In this document: positions 33,249 through 44,344 of the stretch, piece by piece
Numbering within the stretch: position 1 is the first letter of the stretch
Layout: each line of letters begins with the position of its first letter
Assembly: GCA_963513935.1 (NCBI GenBank)
Contig: OY740772.1
Coordinates: 8,946,607 to 9,010,606 of the forward strand
Source: Aphrophora alni
Taxonomy: Eukaryota > Arthropoda > Insecta > Hemiptera > Aphrophoridae
Direction of reading: 5' to 3'
DNA length: 64,000 nt
The notes under the pieces: model-generated
The model's database searches: none
Told to the model about the DNA's origin: nothing
What the model saw: the letters and a program-made list of their open reading frames with translations, nothing else
Position numbers and translations under genes: made by a program

Positions 33249-33512
33249 TTTATCAAGAATACAGATCGTTCTGAAAGACCCGGCCATGTAGGTATCAATA
33301 GGAAGGAGGTTTATGATCGTCTTGTGCAAGTTGGTGAAAATGATTTTTTTTATGTTTGAAACTTCAATGTCAATGAGCTGCCGAAAGATCATCAAATGTA
33401 CGTGATTAAGTTATGGGCAGTTCATTCCAAATTTATCCAGACTTTATTGGATAGAGGCTGTACTTCTAAAACAGGCGAAGGTCCGTTAGTTTGTTTTCCA
33501 AGTTTAAACTAA
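33249..33512 (+). pseudogene. Unrecognised coding-like remnant with one internal stop
   Basis: A single frame reads NTDRSERPGHVGINRKEVYD, then RLVQVGENDFFYV, TGA at 33357-33359, then NFNVNELPKDHQMYVIKLWA and HSKFIQTLLDRG, closing with TAA at 33510-33512. The mixed composition and continuity across the stop suggest former coding sequence, perhaps of a transposable element. I do not recognise the family. Confidence 0.35.
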
Positions 33513-33599
33513 TGGGGTAACTCTCACTGAGCAGGTAGGACTCACGGCGGGCTGCTAACCTTAAATCATTAGTTTGGGTGAACAAGACATCTAATTGTG

Positions 33600-34990
33600 T
33601 CTATGAAGAAATGGTGACATATCTTCTATGAAGGTCCTTCCTTGGACTTGATATTGTTATCAATGCGATTATTTAAAACTGAAAATTCCCCGCAGGGGCG
33701 GTTCTTCTGACCGTTTGGGGAGTGACGACCCCCACGTACCCGAGTTACTCCCATTAGTGCCGTCCTAGATCTACTGTTGATCCTATCCTGTCCTCATTTC
33801 CAACCCATCTCCCGCATTCTGGACGAAGAGAATGTCGTTTATTGTATAACAGTTTTATTATATCTCCCAGTGGGAAATTTATTTTTATCTATTCTTTCAT
33901 GCCAATCAGGTCAAAATTTAATTTACTTTCTTCATGGACTCTTTTGGTAGGGACTGGTTTCTATTGTAACATTGGCAATACTCGTGAACTTAACCTTAGT
34001 TGACAATCACCTTACATACACAGACCACTTAACATAAATACTACCCTACACTGTGTTCTTACTAGGGACGTCAGTCTGACCTGACACCTTTAATACTGTA
34101 TTTTCAAGGGTACTAAGTGAAATCGGGGGTAGCACACGAAATAGGGACTCGACGAGATATGACAAGTTGATAAATAAACATACAAAAAACATTAATAATG
34201 TGTGCGATACCAAATAAAAATATAAGTATATAAATCCAGTTTTGACATACCAAAAACTTCTGAATTAGAATTTCCCCGCTCTGTAGTGACTGCTGAAGTA
34301 ATCAAAGACAAATCGTCGATTCCAATAGTCAAGGAATTTTAACAGTCGCTCTGTTCAAGATAAGGATGTAGCACGTAGACGAACAATCAAGATGATGACC
34401 GTGACATTCTCTAAGCCTCGTGATACTTTGGTAGGGATAGGGAGTATAGATTCTAGAGACGGGAATTCCCCAGTTGAGTAGAAGTAGAGAGCACTATAGA
34501 ACTCTCATGACTGCAGTGCAGTTTACCACGAAATCGAAGCAATATAGGTTATTATGTCGAAAACACATGGAGATGAAGCTTAGTGCAAAGTTACATGACG
34601 CATTTTATTTATTTACATTTCCCTTATCACCTCCTAATTTATTTCTTCTCCTTCTAAAGTACCTTGTATCACTATAAACTCGTTGGGAGATATTTTATTA
34701 GGCTGTTCCGTGAGAACGTAAGTGAAATTCTATGAACAGTTTACGATATTAGAACAATTTCTAAAAGACATTTTTTCCTGGATATGAAGGTAGATAATCA
34801 TACGCCCCACACACCACAAATCAATCATCAACATTTGCGTGATATCACCTTCAAAGCTGTTAACTACACTCAACTCATCTCCCCAACCTTTCTATATCCT
34901 TGAACTTTTCATTCTCCTAACACACATTCTCCAAGTAATTGTTACTGCATAAAGTATAGTCCCATCTTTGTATTGTACAGAGAAAGTATT
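33600..34990. other. Moderate-GC intergenic DNA, nothing identified
   Basis: The part from 33680 to 34140 is richer in GC than most of the window but gives no readable frame. The 67-codon frame at 34474-34677 has no motif. A GGGAATTCCCCAGTTGAGTA block near 34460 resembles the end of the R1-like remnants (GGGAATTCCTTGTCTTAG at about 6388), so an old fragment may be present. Confidence 0.35.
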
Positions 34991-35690
34991 TTCATACAGG
35001 GTGGGCCGAATTTCTACAGTTGTAACTAATATTTTCTTGGGTAGTTTATTTTTTTTGCGTTTTTAAGTCCGATTTTTAAATTGTTGTTTCACGGGAAAAC
35101 GTTAAACAACTATCACATTGAAACATCACAACAACCACATATCTACAGGATGTGATAAAGAAAGGTCATAAGTAGACACAGAGGAACAAATAAAGAGAGA
35201 AGGTAGCAAAGAGGGGGAGATGATAGAATCGGCTCAATTATACGACGAAAGACTAAAAGATTGGTAAGTTCTTATTTAGCCGTGATGCCGTGGCAGAGTG
35301 GACACCCAACAACCTAACTCTCCACGGAACAAAATGGTGGCTTACATAGAGATATAATTTACAGAGTTCTGGATAAAAAGGTCATATAATTAACCTAAAT
35401 TTCAACTCAATCTCGATGAGGACACTGGTGATATGTGTACTTCTAAATTGAGTTGAAGGGAAAAGATACGCTTAGGGAACATATTTAGAGACCTGATGAG
35501 CTCATAGGATTCGTTACGGTCAAAATGAGAGACTCATAAACAAATTATGTTCCCGTAAAATGCTTGTTAAATATCCCCAAACCACAAATAAAACACTAAT
35601 ACAATTAACGAAAAAATTTAATAAACCCTTATGTAGGCTACATTTCGGTAACATAGCAAAAATCTTCAGAATAATATAAACCAACTTTTT
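34991..35690. other. Mariner-type terminal sequence and old repeat DNA
   Basis: ATACAGGGTGGGCCGAATTT near 34995 looks like the terminal inverted repeat of a Tc1/mariner MITE, but I could not find its partner end. Nothing else is recognised. Confidence 0.35.
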
Positions 35691-35695
35691 TTTTT

Positions 35696-36203
35696 AATGC
35701 TACAGATTTTTTTTATGCTACTTTATATCAGTATGCCGTGAAAATAAACTTTATGTAAATTTTCAAAATGGCGCTCGTTTACAATGTTTAATTTTTAATT
35801 TCAGAAAAATCGTTTGCTTTACGAAAAATATACAAAATAACAAATATTTTCCTCTATTAGCGACAAAAAAAAAAAAAAAAAAAAATTCAAAAAGAATTCT
35901 GTAGGTCAAAAGATAACCGAATTATCGAGAAAAAAACTAAAAACATAGTTTCTTAGTAGTTGTCTACATTACCTAAAATCAAAATATTTTAAAATTTGAT
36001 AATTTTTATCTCTGGAAATCAAACTTTTTAGGCGTAAAATAACGTTACTATTTTATACTTTATAGAACATATTTCGTAAAACGAACGATTTTTGTGAAAT
36101 TTAAAATTAAACATTTTAAACTAGCGCCATTTTGAAAATTTACATAAAGTTTTGTTTCATGGCATACTGGTATAAAGTAGCATAAAAAATTCTGTGTAGC
36201 AAA
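35696..36203. mobile_element. Foldback element, arms ~150 bp
   Basis: ATGCTACTTTATATCAGTAT, GCCGTGAAA, AACTTTATGTAAATTTTCAA and AATGGCGCTCGTTTA in the left arm (35696-35845) match the complement of the right arm (36055-36203) with few differences. The spacer includes a poly(A) run at about 35866-35885. The arms carry a GCGCCATTTTG box. No coding content. Confidence 0.88.
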
Positions 36204-36246
36204 TTTAAACTCGAAATTCGTAATAATTTCTAGTTATTAATATTTT

Positions 36247-36507
36247 TCAAACAAACACAAAAGGACGAAAACACAGCAAATAAAGCGATAACCTATGTTT
36301 ATATACAGTTTGTTTTCTTATATTTATCTCTCTAAGTATGTAACCTCTATGTTTCGTGCCTTGTAATGTAGGGACATGAGCGGGATGCTGACACCACATT
36401 TCAGCAGCTCTCATCCAAGGAATACCTTTCAAACATCGCAATAAGCCATACTTTCTAAACACTGTTCCACGTTGTTTCCAAGAACCGCTGCTTGTTCTAT
36501 CATACAT
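36247..36507 (-). CDS. Unrecognised 86-codon open frame
   Basis: The first about 55 codons (starting MYDRTSSGSWKQRGTVFRKY, later MRAAEMWCQHPAHVP) have a balanced composition unlike the chance frames of the window. The last 25 codons turn into Ile/Phe/Leu-rich sequence. It starts just beyond a foldback element. There is no recognised domain and no upstream exon. It may be a transposon fragment or chance. Confidence 0.2.
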   Translation of the reverse strand: MYDRTSSGSWKQRGTVFRKYGLLRCLKGIPWMRAAEMWCQHPAHVPTLQGTKHRGYILREINIRKQTVYKHRLSLYLLCFRPFVFV

Positions 36508-36509
36508 TA

Positions 36510-37810
36510 CTCGTTATTACTAAATGACAAGATGGAAGTAATTATTTATTTAATTTTGTGTCTGATTACATAAGGCAGCCATTTTGATTTGTTAATTTTA
36601 TCAACTCACGTATAAGTTCGGGGCTCAACGTAGGAAGCGATTACTCGTAATGTTGTGTAACTTTAGCTGTTTGTATTGTGGTCGGCCGTATGATACGGTA
36701 CTCAAAGTTTAACAATACGCGTGTCGTATAATTTTTGATTTTCTACGTAAATCGGAAATTTTTTATTTTTTGATAACTTCAATTTCGGAGGTAGCACCAC
36801 AAAACAATTTACGATTTTATCGAAATTGGTTCTAACAATTTAGATAAATCGCCATGTACTAAAAATACTGGGGAAGGATTGATACATCAAAGGATAGGGT
36901 TATGATGCTCAAAGTTTGAGGTTATTTTAATAGATTTTGTATATCTATACATTTGTTCTTCAAGAAACTACACTCGTGTTGTATCATTTTTTTCTTGGTT
37001 TCTCTCTCTCTGTGGTTTTTATTTATTTTACAGTTATATACTTCGATTGTCGATTTTTTTTACTACCTACTATATTTATAAAAGTATTTTAGTAAATTTA
37101 TTCTAAACACTTAAATTTTCAAATAAATACATCCAACAACAATAATTCTGATTGAATTTTTAAATATTTTTTCTTTTCACATTTTACGCATTAAGCATGA
37201 CATCGTGTAGATTTTAATATTCTGTTATAGATTGGTTCTCTACACTTTGTTGGTCGCCTGAAAAACATTTTGATGGAATATTCATTTAATTGTCTCATAA
37301 TTATGGAAAATCATAATAGGGATTTTTTTCGTTTAACAGTATCTTTTTTAAAATGGTACAGTTAATTCGCTTTAGGAGGGTCCATCCTCTTGTGGTTTTT
37401 TTCGGGGTTTAAGAACAAAAACCTATCTAGAATTTGAAAGGTAAACTCAACTACTGAAGGAAGATTTTGACGAATACAGAGTCCACAACTGGATCAAGTT
37501 TATAGGAAATTTCAGAGAACAAAACTGTGTACGGGTAATAATTAAAATAATATTTGTGTAACACCATGAAACTTCAAATAAAGGAAAACAGAAAGTATTG
37601 AGAAAATGTTTTTAAAAAATTTTTCGTAGGATAAACCTTCCCGAGCTTAAGTTATAGAATACATGTGAAATTTAATTTTAAATTTTAAATGTTTTTTGTA
37701 CAACTAGGTGTACACATTGTTCACAACATTACATAACCCTGATCCATGCCTTGGAACCGTGAGTTTACTTTTGACCACCATTTAAAAACGGCAAAGAAAA
37801 GAAAAAAATC
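36510..37810. other. AT-rich intergenic DNA, nothing recognised
   Basis: Only short low-complexity tracts are seen (TCTCTCTCTCTG near 37001). Confidence 0.4.
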
Positions 37811-37815
37811 TTCTA

Positions 37816-38339
37816 TATAGGGTGTTCAGAAAATATTCTGCCAAACCTTAAGTGGTGGTTACATAGATCAAAATAAATAAACAAGTTTCTAGAAAAATAT
37901 GTCCGGAAACACTTATGTCTTCCATCTGTCGGCCAATTTGAGTTTTTTGAAAAATAATTATAGTTTTCAAAATAATTAAGATTTCAAGTCAAAATTTTGT
38001 ATAAGTATTTTTTATTCCACATTTTTATCAGTGTGTAAAAAAATCCAACCTTTATCTCATAAATTGTTGAAATGGTAACTGTTTGAAATTTGTAATGTCT
38101 CTAAAACTATTAACTTTACAAAAATGTAAACGGCAGCCATTTTGAAAAATTATAAGTTGAAGTTTTGATTCAGGGATAAAAAATGTGTATACCGAATTTC
38201 GGCTCAAAGTTTTAATAATATCAAAAGCTATAATTATTTTGTTTAAATCACAAAATGGCCGACTGATGAGAATCGAAACTTTTACTGACATATATTTATA
38301 GGAACATTTTTTTTATTTATTTTGACTAAACACTATATA
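37816..38339. mobile_element. Foldback MITE with mariner-like ends
   Basis: The left end TAGGGTGTTCAGAAAATATT and the right end (complement TAGTGTTTAGTCAAAATAAA) are diverged. Inward, TCTGTCGGCCA matches TCAGTCGGCCATTTTG in the complement, and AAATAATTATAG matches AAATAATTATAGC. The right arm carries GGCAGCCATTTTGAAAAATT. The 79-codon minus frame inside is incidental. Confidence 0.72.
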
Positions 38340-38680
38340 TACTTCGACCCACCAAGCTCCAAAGAAGCTGCATCAATAGTTACAATAAAGATTGTACTTG
38401 GTTGTCCATAACTATACCTAAACACAAACATAAAGAGAAATTTAAAATAAAAATGACCACATTTCATTCGGATAATATAAGTTTTTCATTTTATGAGCAC
38501 CTACGCTTTCGAAATTTTATTCCATCCAACTATAATTTTTAAATAAATAACATCGTATTATTTTTTTTATGAAAATAAATCTGAAAAAATAAAACCAACA
38601 GTATAAAATAAAATAAAACAAACAAAAAACAAAACAATATCAAATCATATTAAAAAATAAATAATATTAAAACAAAACGA

Positions 38681-38697
38681 CCCCCCCCCCCCCCCCC
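38681..38697. repeat. C17 homopolymer
   Basis: Seventeen consecutive C residues stand in otherwise very AT-rich DNA. Such tracts are prone to assembly and length error. Confidence 0.97.
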
Positions 38698-38699
38698 AA

Positions 38700-39345
38700 A
38701 CAATCAATAGGTATCTGAACGGTGGTAAATAATTCTACGATTGTTTCTACAAATTAAAGAATTGATTTTGATTTAATATTTTTTATAGTTTTGTACTACA
38801 AATTATGACTTGCTAAAGTTTATATTTTTTATTTTTAGATTGTGTCATTTAGGGTTTAAATACGTGGTCGTTCAAGGCAACCACGTCTAAAACTATTCGT
38901 AGGATATTCAATATTCTATTTGTTGAGTAGTCTATTAAAGTTTTGTATACATAGTTATTACATAAATGATGATGGATTTAAATCGAAATCAAATAATGGA
39001 AATTCGTGAAGGAAATGAATAATCGAAAATTCGATTTCTACCAGAGAAGGTAATTGAAATAATATTTTAAAAATTATTTTAGTCTTTACAAAACTCTAAT
39101 TTTTGTATTATTTATTGTGTTGAACGTTTTATCTTTGTAAATTGAGTCAACATACTTTGTAATCTGACCATGTGTATACAATTATTCTGTTTGTCCACTT
39201 CTAAGTAAATAACACAAATTAAAAAATATGATATAAACTTCTTTGATTTAAATTCGTCACAATGAATCTAACTTATAAAATCAGATGGAACCAAAGTGAA
39301 AGGTCCGTGTTAGAACTTTCACTACTGAAACTCAAGTAAACAAGT
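38700..39345. other. AT-rich DNA upstream of tRNA-Pro copy 6
   Basis: No gene is recognised. The conserved upstream block found at the 16-31 kb copies is not obvious here apart from the last few bases (CAAGT). Confidence 0.45.
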
Positions 39346-39417
39346 GGCCTCTTGGTCTAGGGGTATGATTCCTGCTTTGGGTGCAGGAGGTCCCGGGTTC
39401 AAATCCCGGAGGGGCCC
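39346..39417 (+). tRNA. tRNA-Pro(TGG), copy 6
   Basis: It is identical to copy 1, including the T-G acceptor pair. It is followed by TTTATTTTGCAAATATTTAT, the same trailer as the other copies. Like copy 1 it is preceded by CAAACAAGT- or AAACAAGT-type sequence but not by the long conserved upstream block, so copies 1 and 6 may form a subgroup. Confidence 0.97.
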
Positions 39418-41465
39418 TTTATTTTGCAAATATTTATTTTTGTATAAGTTTATAATAATATTTTCTTCTTTACTTAATGTAGAATAACATTTTTATTAAA
39501 GTATTGGTGAATAAACGTATTTAGATTTTTTTTTAGTGTTTTTTAGCTCTCAGAGGTTGATGCCCCTCTTTTCAATTGTAATCAAGATTTAAGCATAGAT
39601 TGGGTATAAATGTTTATCATGAGAAAAGGTCTTTAGTTTAAGAAGGGCGTAAAGGCTTTGACAATGAATGTCAAGGTAGTCGTCTAGAATTTTAGTTTTT
39701 TCTAATGTACATACAATTTCCCGCATCATTACAGATTCACTCCTGTTACCAGATATCTCTATTCCTTTTTACACTAATACACTTTTAGGGTGTTCTGAAC
39801 ATTAGATATCTCCTCTTATGCCTTTATCTTTTATCTATTCACCTGGTTGATTATCTCTAGCTTTTATGAACTCTTCATTACTTGCACATGTCCCACTTAT
39901 CGATGCATCCCAACCATTATTTTGTTCGTAGTACAGGTCTTAAAGTTCTCAGTTTATTCATAACCTCTGCTTTTCTCTTTCTCACTGGGGCATAACTTTT
40001 CCACTTGTTTTCTTTTACCCATTGCTTTGACTTTCCTCTTTCTTTGTCGACACTCAGGTCTCCGAGGGTCACCAATACAATAGATCTTAGTACAGATTTA
40101 TATACAGGTAATTCAACTTTTGTTGTCATTCTTATCGTTTATCTATAATCTATTAAAATCTTATATTCTACTATTCTATTCTATATATTCTATTAACATC
40201 TTCTAGAATCATTATAAATTAATAGAATAGTTAAGGATAACAATGTGTTAGTTTTAAATGAACAATTAGAATAAAATAACTCTCTACTCCTCAAACTTTT
40301 AGCCAGGTCATATTTTTTTGTTTCCCACTTTCTACATTTCAATTTAGGTTACAATGGGGAATACCCATCTATTGTTTGTGATGTCTGCTGTACCTTTTTC
40401 CTTATTCTTGTAAAATACCTTGACAATGCTATAACTAGCGAAATCATGGTCGGCAAGTTTCTATAAATTGTGGTTATACAAAAAAATATAAATGTTTTAT
40501 TTATTAAAATGGAACACAACCAAGTACCTAAAGTTCTTAGTATAAATAGTTTAAATTTTATAAATAATACATAGAGTTAAAAATTAGTGTATTTTCAATA
40601 CAAATTATATATTTATTTGTAACTCTATTATTCTTGAAAGGGTTTTAATTCATATAAAAGTTATCAAAAATTGGTAAATGAGGAAGTTTTAATTTTATAG
40701 TCAGCTAAAAGCGTCCTACGAGAAAGTTTTTGAAAACAGTTTAAATTTTATTTTTCATTTGATGTCTCTACGACTCTCTTTATACCTGATTTACATTATC
40801 TTTTGGCAAGCAATTTATCCACCAGTCTCGTATTGCTTTACAATAGGGCCGATTTTAATTATTAAAGTGTCAAACTAAACAGCGTTACCTGCAGATTTGT
40901 TGAAAATTATTAATTATCGCTGAGAACGCTTATTATGTAATTCATTTATCATTTAATTATGTGTAAATAACATGATAAAAAGAAATTGTAACACCTGTTT
41001 ATAAATTCAGTAAAACGTTTTGCTTTCTTTGAGAATTAATAAAATCTGTTTACAATAATTTTTGTAAAATTATAAGGTGCTTACATTATTTGTGCGGAAT
41101 CAAATCTCACAAAATTAAACTGTTTAAATTCTCATATATGTTACAGTATTTGAGAATTTATAACGAGTATTTAAAATTATTTTGAGGTTATCTTACGTAG
41201 TGCTTATTTTTTTTGCAGGGATTAAAGTTTTGTGGTGATTGATTGCTTACATTTCACATAACTGAACAGTTCATATGGCTTATTGTTAATGTGTAACAAT
41301 TGGGTTTGAATTATGATCTTGCAAAAGTTAACGACTTAACTGTGCGTACTGTTTATCGATTACGTTAATGTGATTTATTGCTAACAAATCGCACGGTTTA
41401 TCTGGCTTATTGTTAATTTTGATAATTGTGTGGGAGCTTAGATATTCTAAGTTTTACGCTGTATA
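39418..41465. other. AT-rich intergenic DNA, no gene recognised
   Basis: The 70-codon minus frame at 39917-40129 contains RSIVLVTLGDLSVDKERGKS but no recognisable domain. I leave it unannotated. The remainder is AT-rich. Confidence 0.4.
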
Positions 41466-41472
41466 AAATAAA

Positions 41473-41945
41473 ATGCCGGCCGTAGGAAGACGGCGTGAAA
41501 ACCGTCGAACACTCTCTGGTTGACGAAAAAATGCAAAAGACAGAAATCAAAGGGCACTGAATCGTGTAAACCAACATGCTCAACTTTTTGATAACAACAA
41601 CAATTAGGTATATTGAGTTTTTAGTGTAGAAAAGATATGGAATTAGAGAATACGAGAGGAGTTACGGCAAACATCCTCAAGAAGTACAATTAAAGATAGA
41701 TGGCGGAGATAACTTGAATTAGTGTGGGCGTGTATATAGAAAGAGAGAAGAAAGAAAGGTAAAGATAATTTTGGAAAGCAAATTTGACGGAAGGAAAAGA
41801 AGAAGTAAGCAAAGAACAACATGGTAAGAACTGGAAAATCAACCAAGAAACACATTAGAACAGATGTGTGGAATGATCAAAGAGGAATGGAAGAATTGGG
41901 TGAAGACTACCTCCCCAACGCTGTGAAGATAAAAGATGAATAGAA
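41473..41945 (+). pseudogene. Possible transposon coding remnants
   Basis: A 45-codon frame (41473-41607) starts MPAVGRRRENRRTLSG, has one internal stop, and ends AQLFDNNNN. Farther on, at about 41760-41940, a frame reads ESKFDGRKRRSKQRTTW, then ELENQPRNTLEQMCGMIKEE and WKNWVKT. This resembles a CR1/RTE-type RT C-terminus (GR..RGRPR.RW...V..DL...). Neither part is intact and I cannot show they belong together. Confidence 0.27.
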
Positions 41946-42639
41946 AGAAAATTTAGAAGCGCATACTTTATTTCCAGATACTTCCCTGTCCATGCTTCAA
42001 AACTGTACAATGCTAATGTTCAATCGTAACATCCACTTTAAATTTCAAAATAAAATAAAAAAAATATTTTGATAGATCGTTCGTCCCTAAACGAACAAAA
42101 AGTTATTGATAATCACTGTAAAGATTTAACAGGAACTCGCTTAACTCAATTAAAACAAAGAATGAAAAATTTAATTACTGTTTATCTGTCCTTAGAATTA
42201 TTCATAAGTCATTGGTGAAGAATGTCTACCCATACTACAGGTTTAAGGTTATCCACATTGACTGTTACAAATTAAAACCAGACAATGTATTTAATAAACA
42301 AAAAGAAAGTTAATGCTCTCAAGGCCTGACATTGACTCATGTTAGGAAGTACAAGCCAAGCAGTGCAAGGCTGCATGGGTCAAGCAGGAAGGGCGGTGGC
42401 GGTGGTTTATTCCTGATTATGCTGCATTTAATAGTAATTGACATTGTTTTCACCGTTATGGTGTAGTAAAGATTAAGAAACACTTTTTACGAGTGATGTT
42501 TTGCCTGAATGTTAGAGTCACAGAACGCTTTTCCTTCGTAAAATACATTACTAGCCATTTTGGTAGTTTGACTAGTAACAAGATTGAGTGGTTGGAAAGA
42601 AACTTGCACCCATTTAACTTTGTTTTTTATTGTTGTTTA

Positions 42640-42900
42640 AAGTTGAAAAACTTCTCGGTCATCATCGACAGATAAAAAACAGAGGGAAAACGTAAAATAA
42701 ATACTCGTACCTATCGAATAGTCTAATAATATCAGGGTGAGAAAATAACAAAAGTTGGTAAAGAAAGACCTGATATAAGACGAAAAGATTGATCTAAACC
42801 CAAGTCTACGTGGGAAAATGTGTAGATCCAGCTAGAACATCCATACCGCCGTGGGAAAATGTGTAGATCCAATGTTTGCCACATCCATACCGCCGAGGGA
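42640..42900 (-). repeat. SINE-like repeat copy with internal 41-bp duplication
   Basis: On the minus strand it has AGCTGGATCTACACATTTTC, GGGTTTAGATC, CTTTCTTTACCAACTTTTGT, GACTATTCGATAGGTA and CGATGATGACCGAGAAG. A 41-bp segment beginning CGTGGGAAAATGTGTAGATC at 42809 is repeated at 42850. Confidence 0.72.
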
Positions 42901-43191
42901 AGCATTTTAATAGTTATAATAACTAATCTTAGTTCACGACATTCTTCAATCTACTGAGGGGCTGTTTCTATAAGCTAACATTTATAAATGTTAGACTCTT
43001 TGGTGTTTGAAGGGTAAAAATAAGTCAAAATTAAATATGAAACACGATTTAAAGAGCAGTATTATGATTTTTTTTAAATAACACGAAAAAGAATTATACT
43101 TTCTTAATATAAACGAAATATAATTCTAAACGAAGTATAGAGTTTGGTAAACGTCAAAATTTCGTTGAAAAATTATATTAAAAAGTCAAAT

Positions 43192-43765
43192 AAACAGTTT
43201 TTGTTCATATCTCGTGTGTTATTAAACTTATATATAACACATTAAATTAAATACAAATTTGTAGATTTCAATTCTGCATGTAATGGTACCAACCGCACCT
43301 TTTTACAATAAAAAATAGTGAAGTTATTGTCATAAATGTAATTTGTAATCCTGACATCCGAAGAAAATTTAATATTCATTTAGTTACGAGATCCGTGAGC
43401 GCCGAAGTACAGACACGAGCGTAGCGAGTGGAGGCCTCTTCATATATTTATGTACAGTTTTGAGGCCTGTCAGAACCTGACATGTGAGAATTCATAACTA
43501 CATACACATCTAGCCGATGTCAAATAGTAGTTATATTCACAATTAATTAAAAGGTTCAGAAATTCTGTTTTAAACAAACTTCTCCTAACCTAACCTAACC
43601 TAACCTAACCTAACCTACGTAAATTATGCAAGACCCTTGATTCACAATTAAACATTTTGTACAAGGTCCAGTTGACCAAATTTTGAACATTATATTTAGA
43701 GCATCTGATTGTTTGATGTGGCTGGGTAAGTACCATGATGGCACCCATCAACTTGTTTTAATTTT
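43192..43765 (+). repeat. Interspersed repeat family X, copy 1
   Basis: Landmarks in order: AAACAGTTTTTGTT, TGTGTTATTAAAC, TTAAATACAAATTTGTAGAT, ATTTAATATTCATTTAG, GAGATCCGTGAG, GCGAGTGGAGGCCTCTTCAT, TATTTATGTACAGTTTTGAG, and GGGTAAGTACCATGATGG at 43725. The same order occurs inverted at 49870-51250 and directly at 57911-58170. The GAGTGGAGG to ACAG segment is the one expanded into the 64-bp minisatellite of copy 2. It contains a short telomere-like (CCTAA)6 at 43584-43617. Confidence 0.82.
43584..43617. repeat. Short telomere-like (CCTAA)6
   Basis: Six perfect CCTAA units and a partial seventh lie inside repeat X copy 1. This second interstitial TTAGG block is much shorter and cleaner than the one at 11.1-11.6 kb. 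Confidence 0.95.
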
Positions 43766-44344
43766 GACTTTTAGAATAGGAAAGTCGAAATTTCAAGTGA
43801 TACATCATTTTATAGAGCTGTATGAGTCAAGAAAATTACATAAAGAGAATTGTTTTGAACCAACCTAACAAAATTGCGGCCTGTAAATGTATTATAACTA
43901 AAATGGAAATACTTATGATTTTTATAAGATCAGTTTTATGTTTCAGACTCCCTATATCTTAAACTTATAATATGTATAGCGGTTTTCACTTGATAATGAC
44001 CGTATTAAGTTGAAACCGGTTGTGAAATTAAATATTCATATTGTGGTACAATTCAGAGTGTCTACGCATCATTGCAACGTGTGTATCATCAAAATTCAGT
44101 TACGCTTACAACTTTTGTTTTACGAGTTGAAATTTACGCTCTAGTCCTCTACTTATTTTTTATAACCAGTTTATCAATATTTTTTGGAGGTGAGGTGGAA
44201 GGGGGCGAGTTCTCATAGGTCCTAAAAGCTTAGTCAGATCAGACTTGTTCTTGTTCTTGTAATGATTTCTGTTTTGTTTTTGTTTTTTTTAGCATCCCTT
44301 GCTATTGGTATGTTATATTCCAACTGAATATATTTTTTAATATA

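Noticed and set aside
35490..35530. Possible hammerhead ribozyme (CTGATGAGCTCATAGG)
   Set aside because: The CTGATGA core is present, but no GAAA core follows a stem II and the flanks do not form stems I and III. A similar CTGATGAGC at about 46801 also fails.
41643..41855. 70-codon minus-strand frame
   Set aside because: Phe/Leu/Ser-rich. It is antisense to the purine-rich plus-strand remnant that looks more like a retrotransposon C-terminus.
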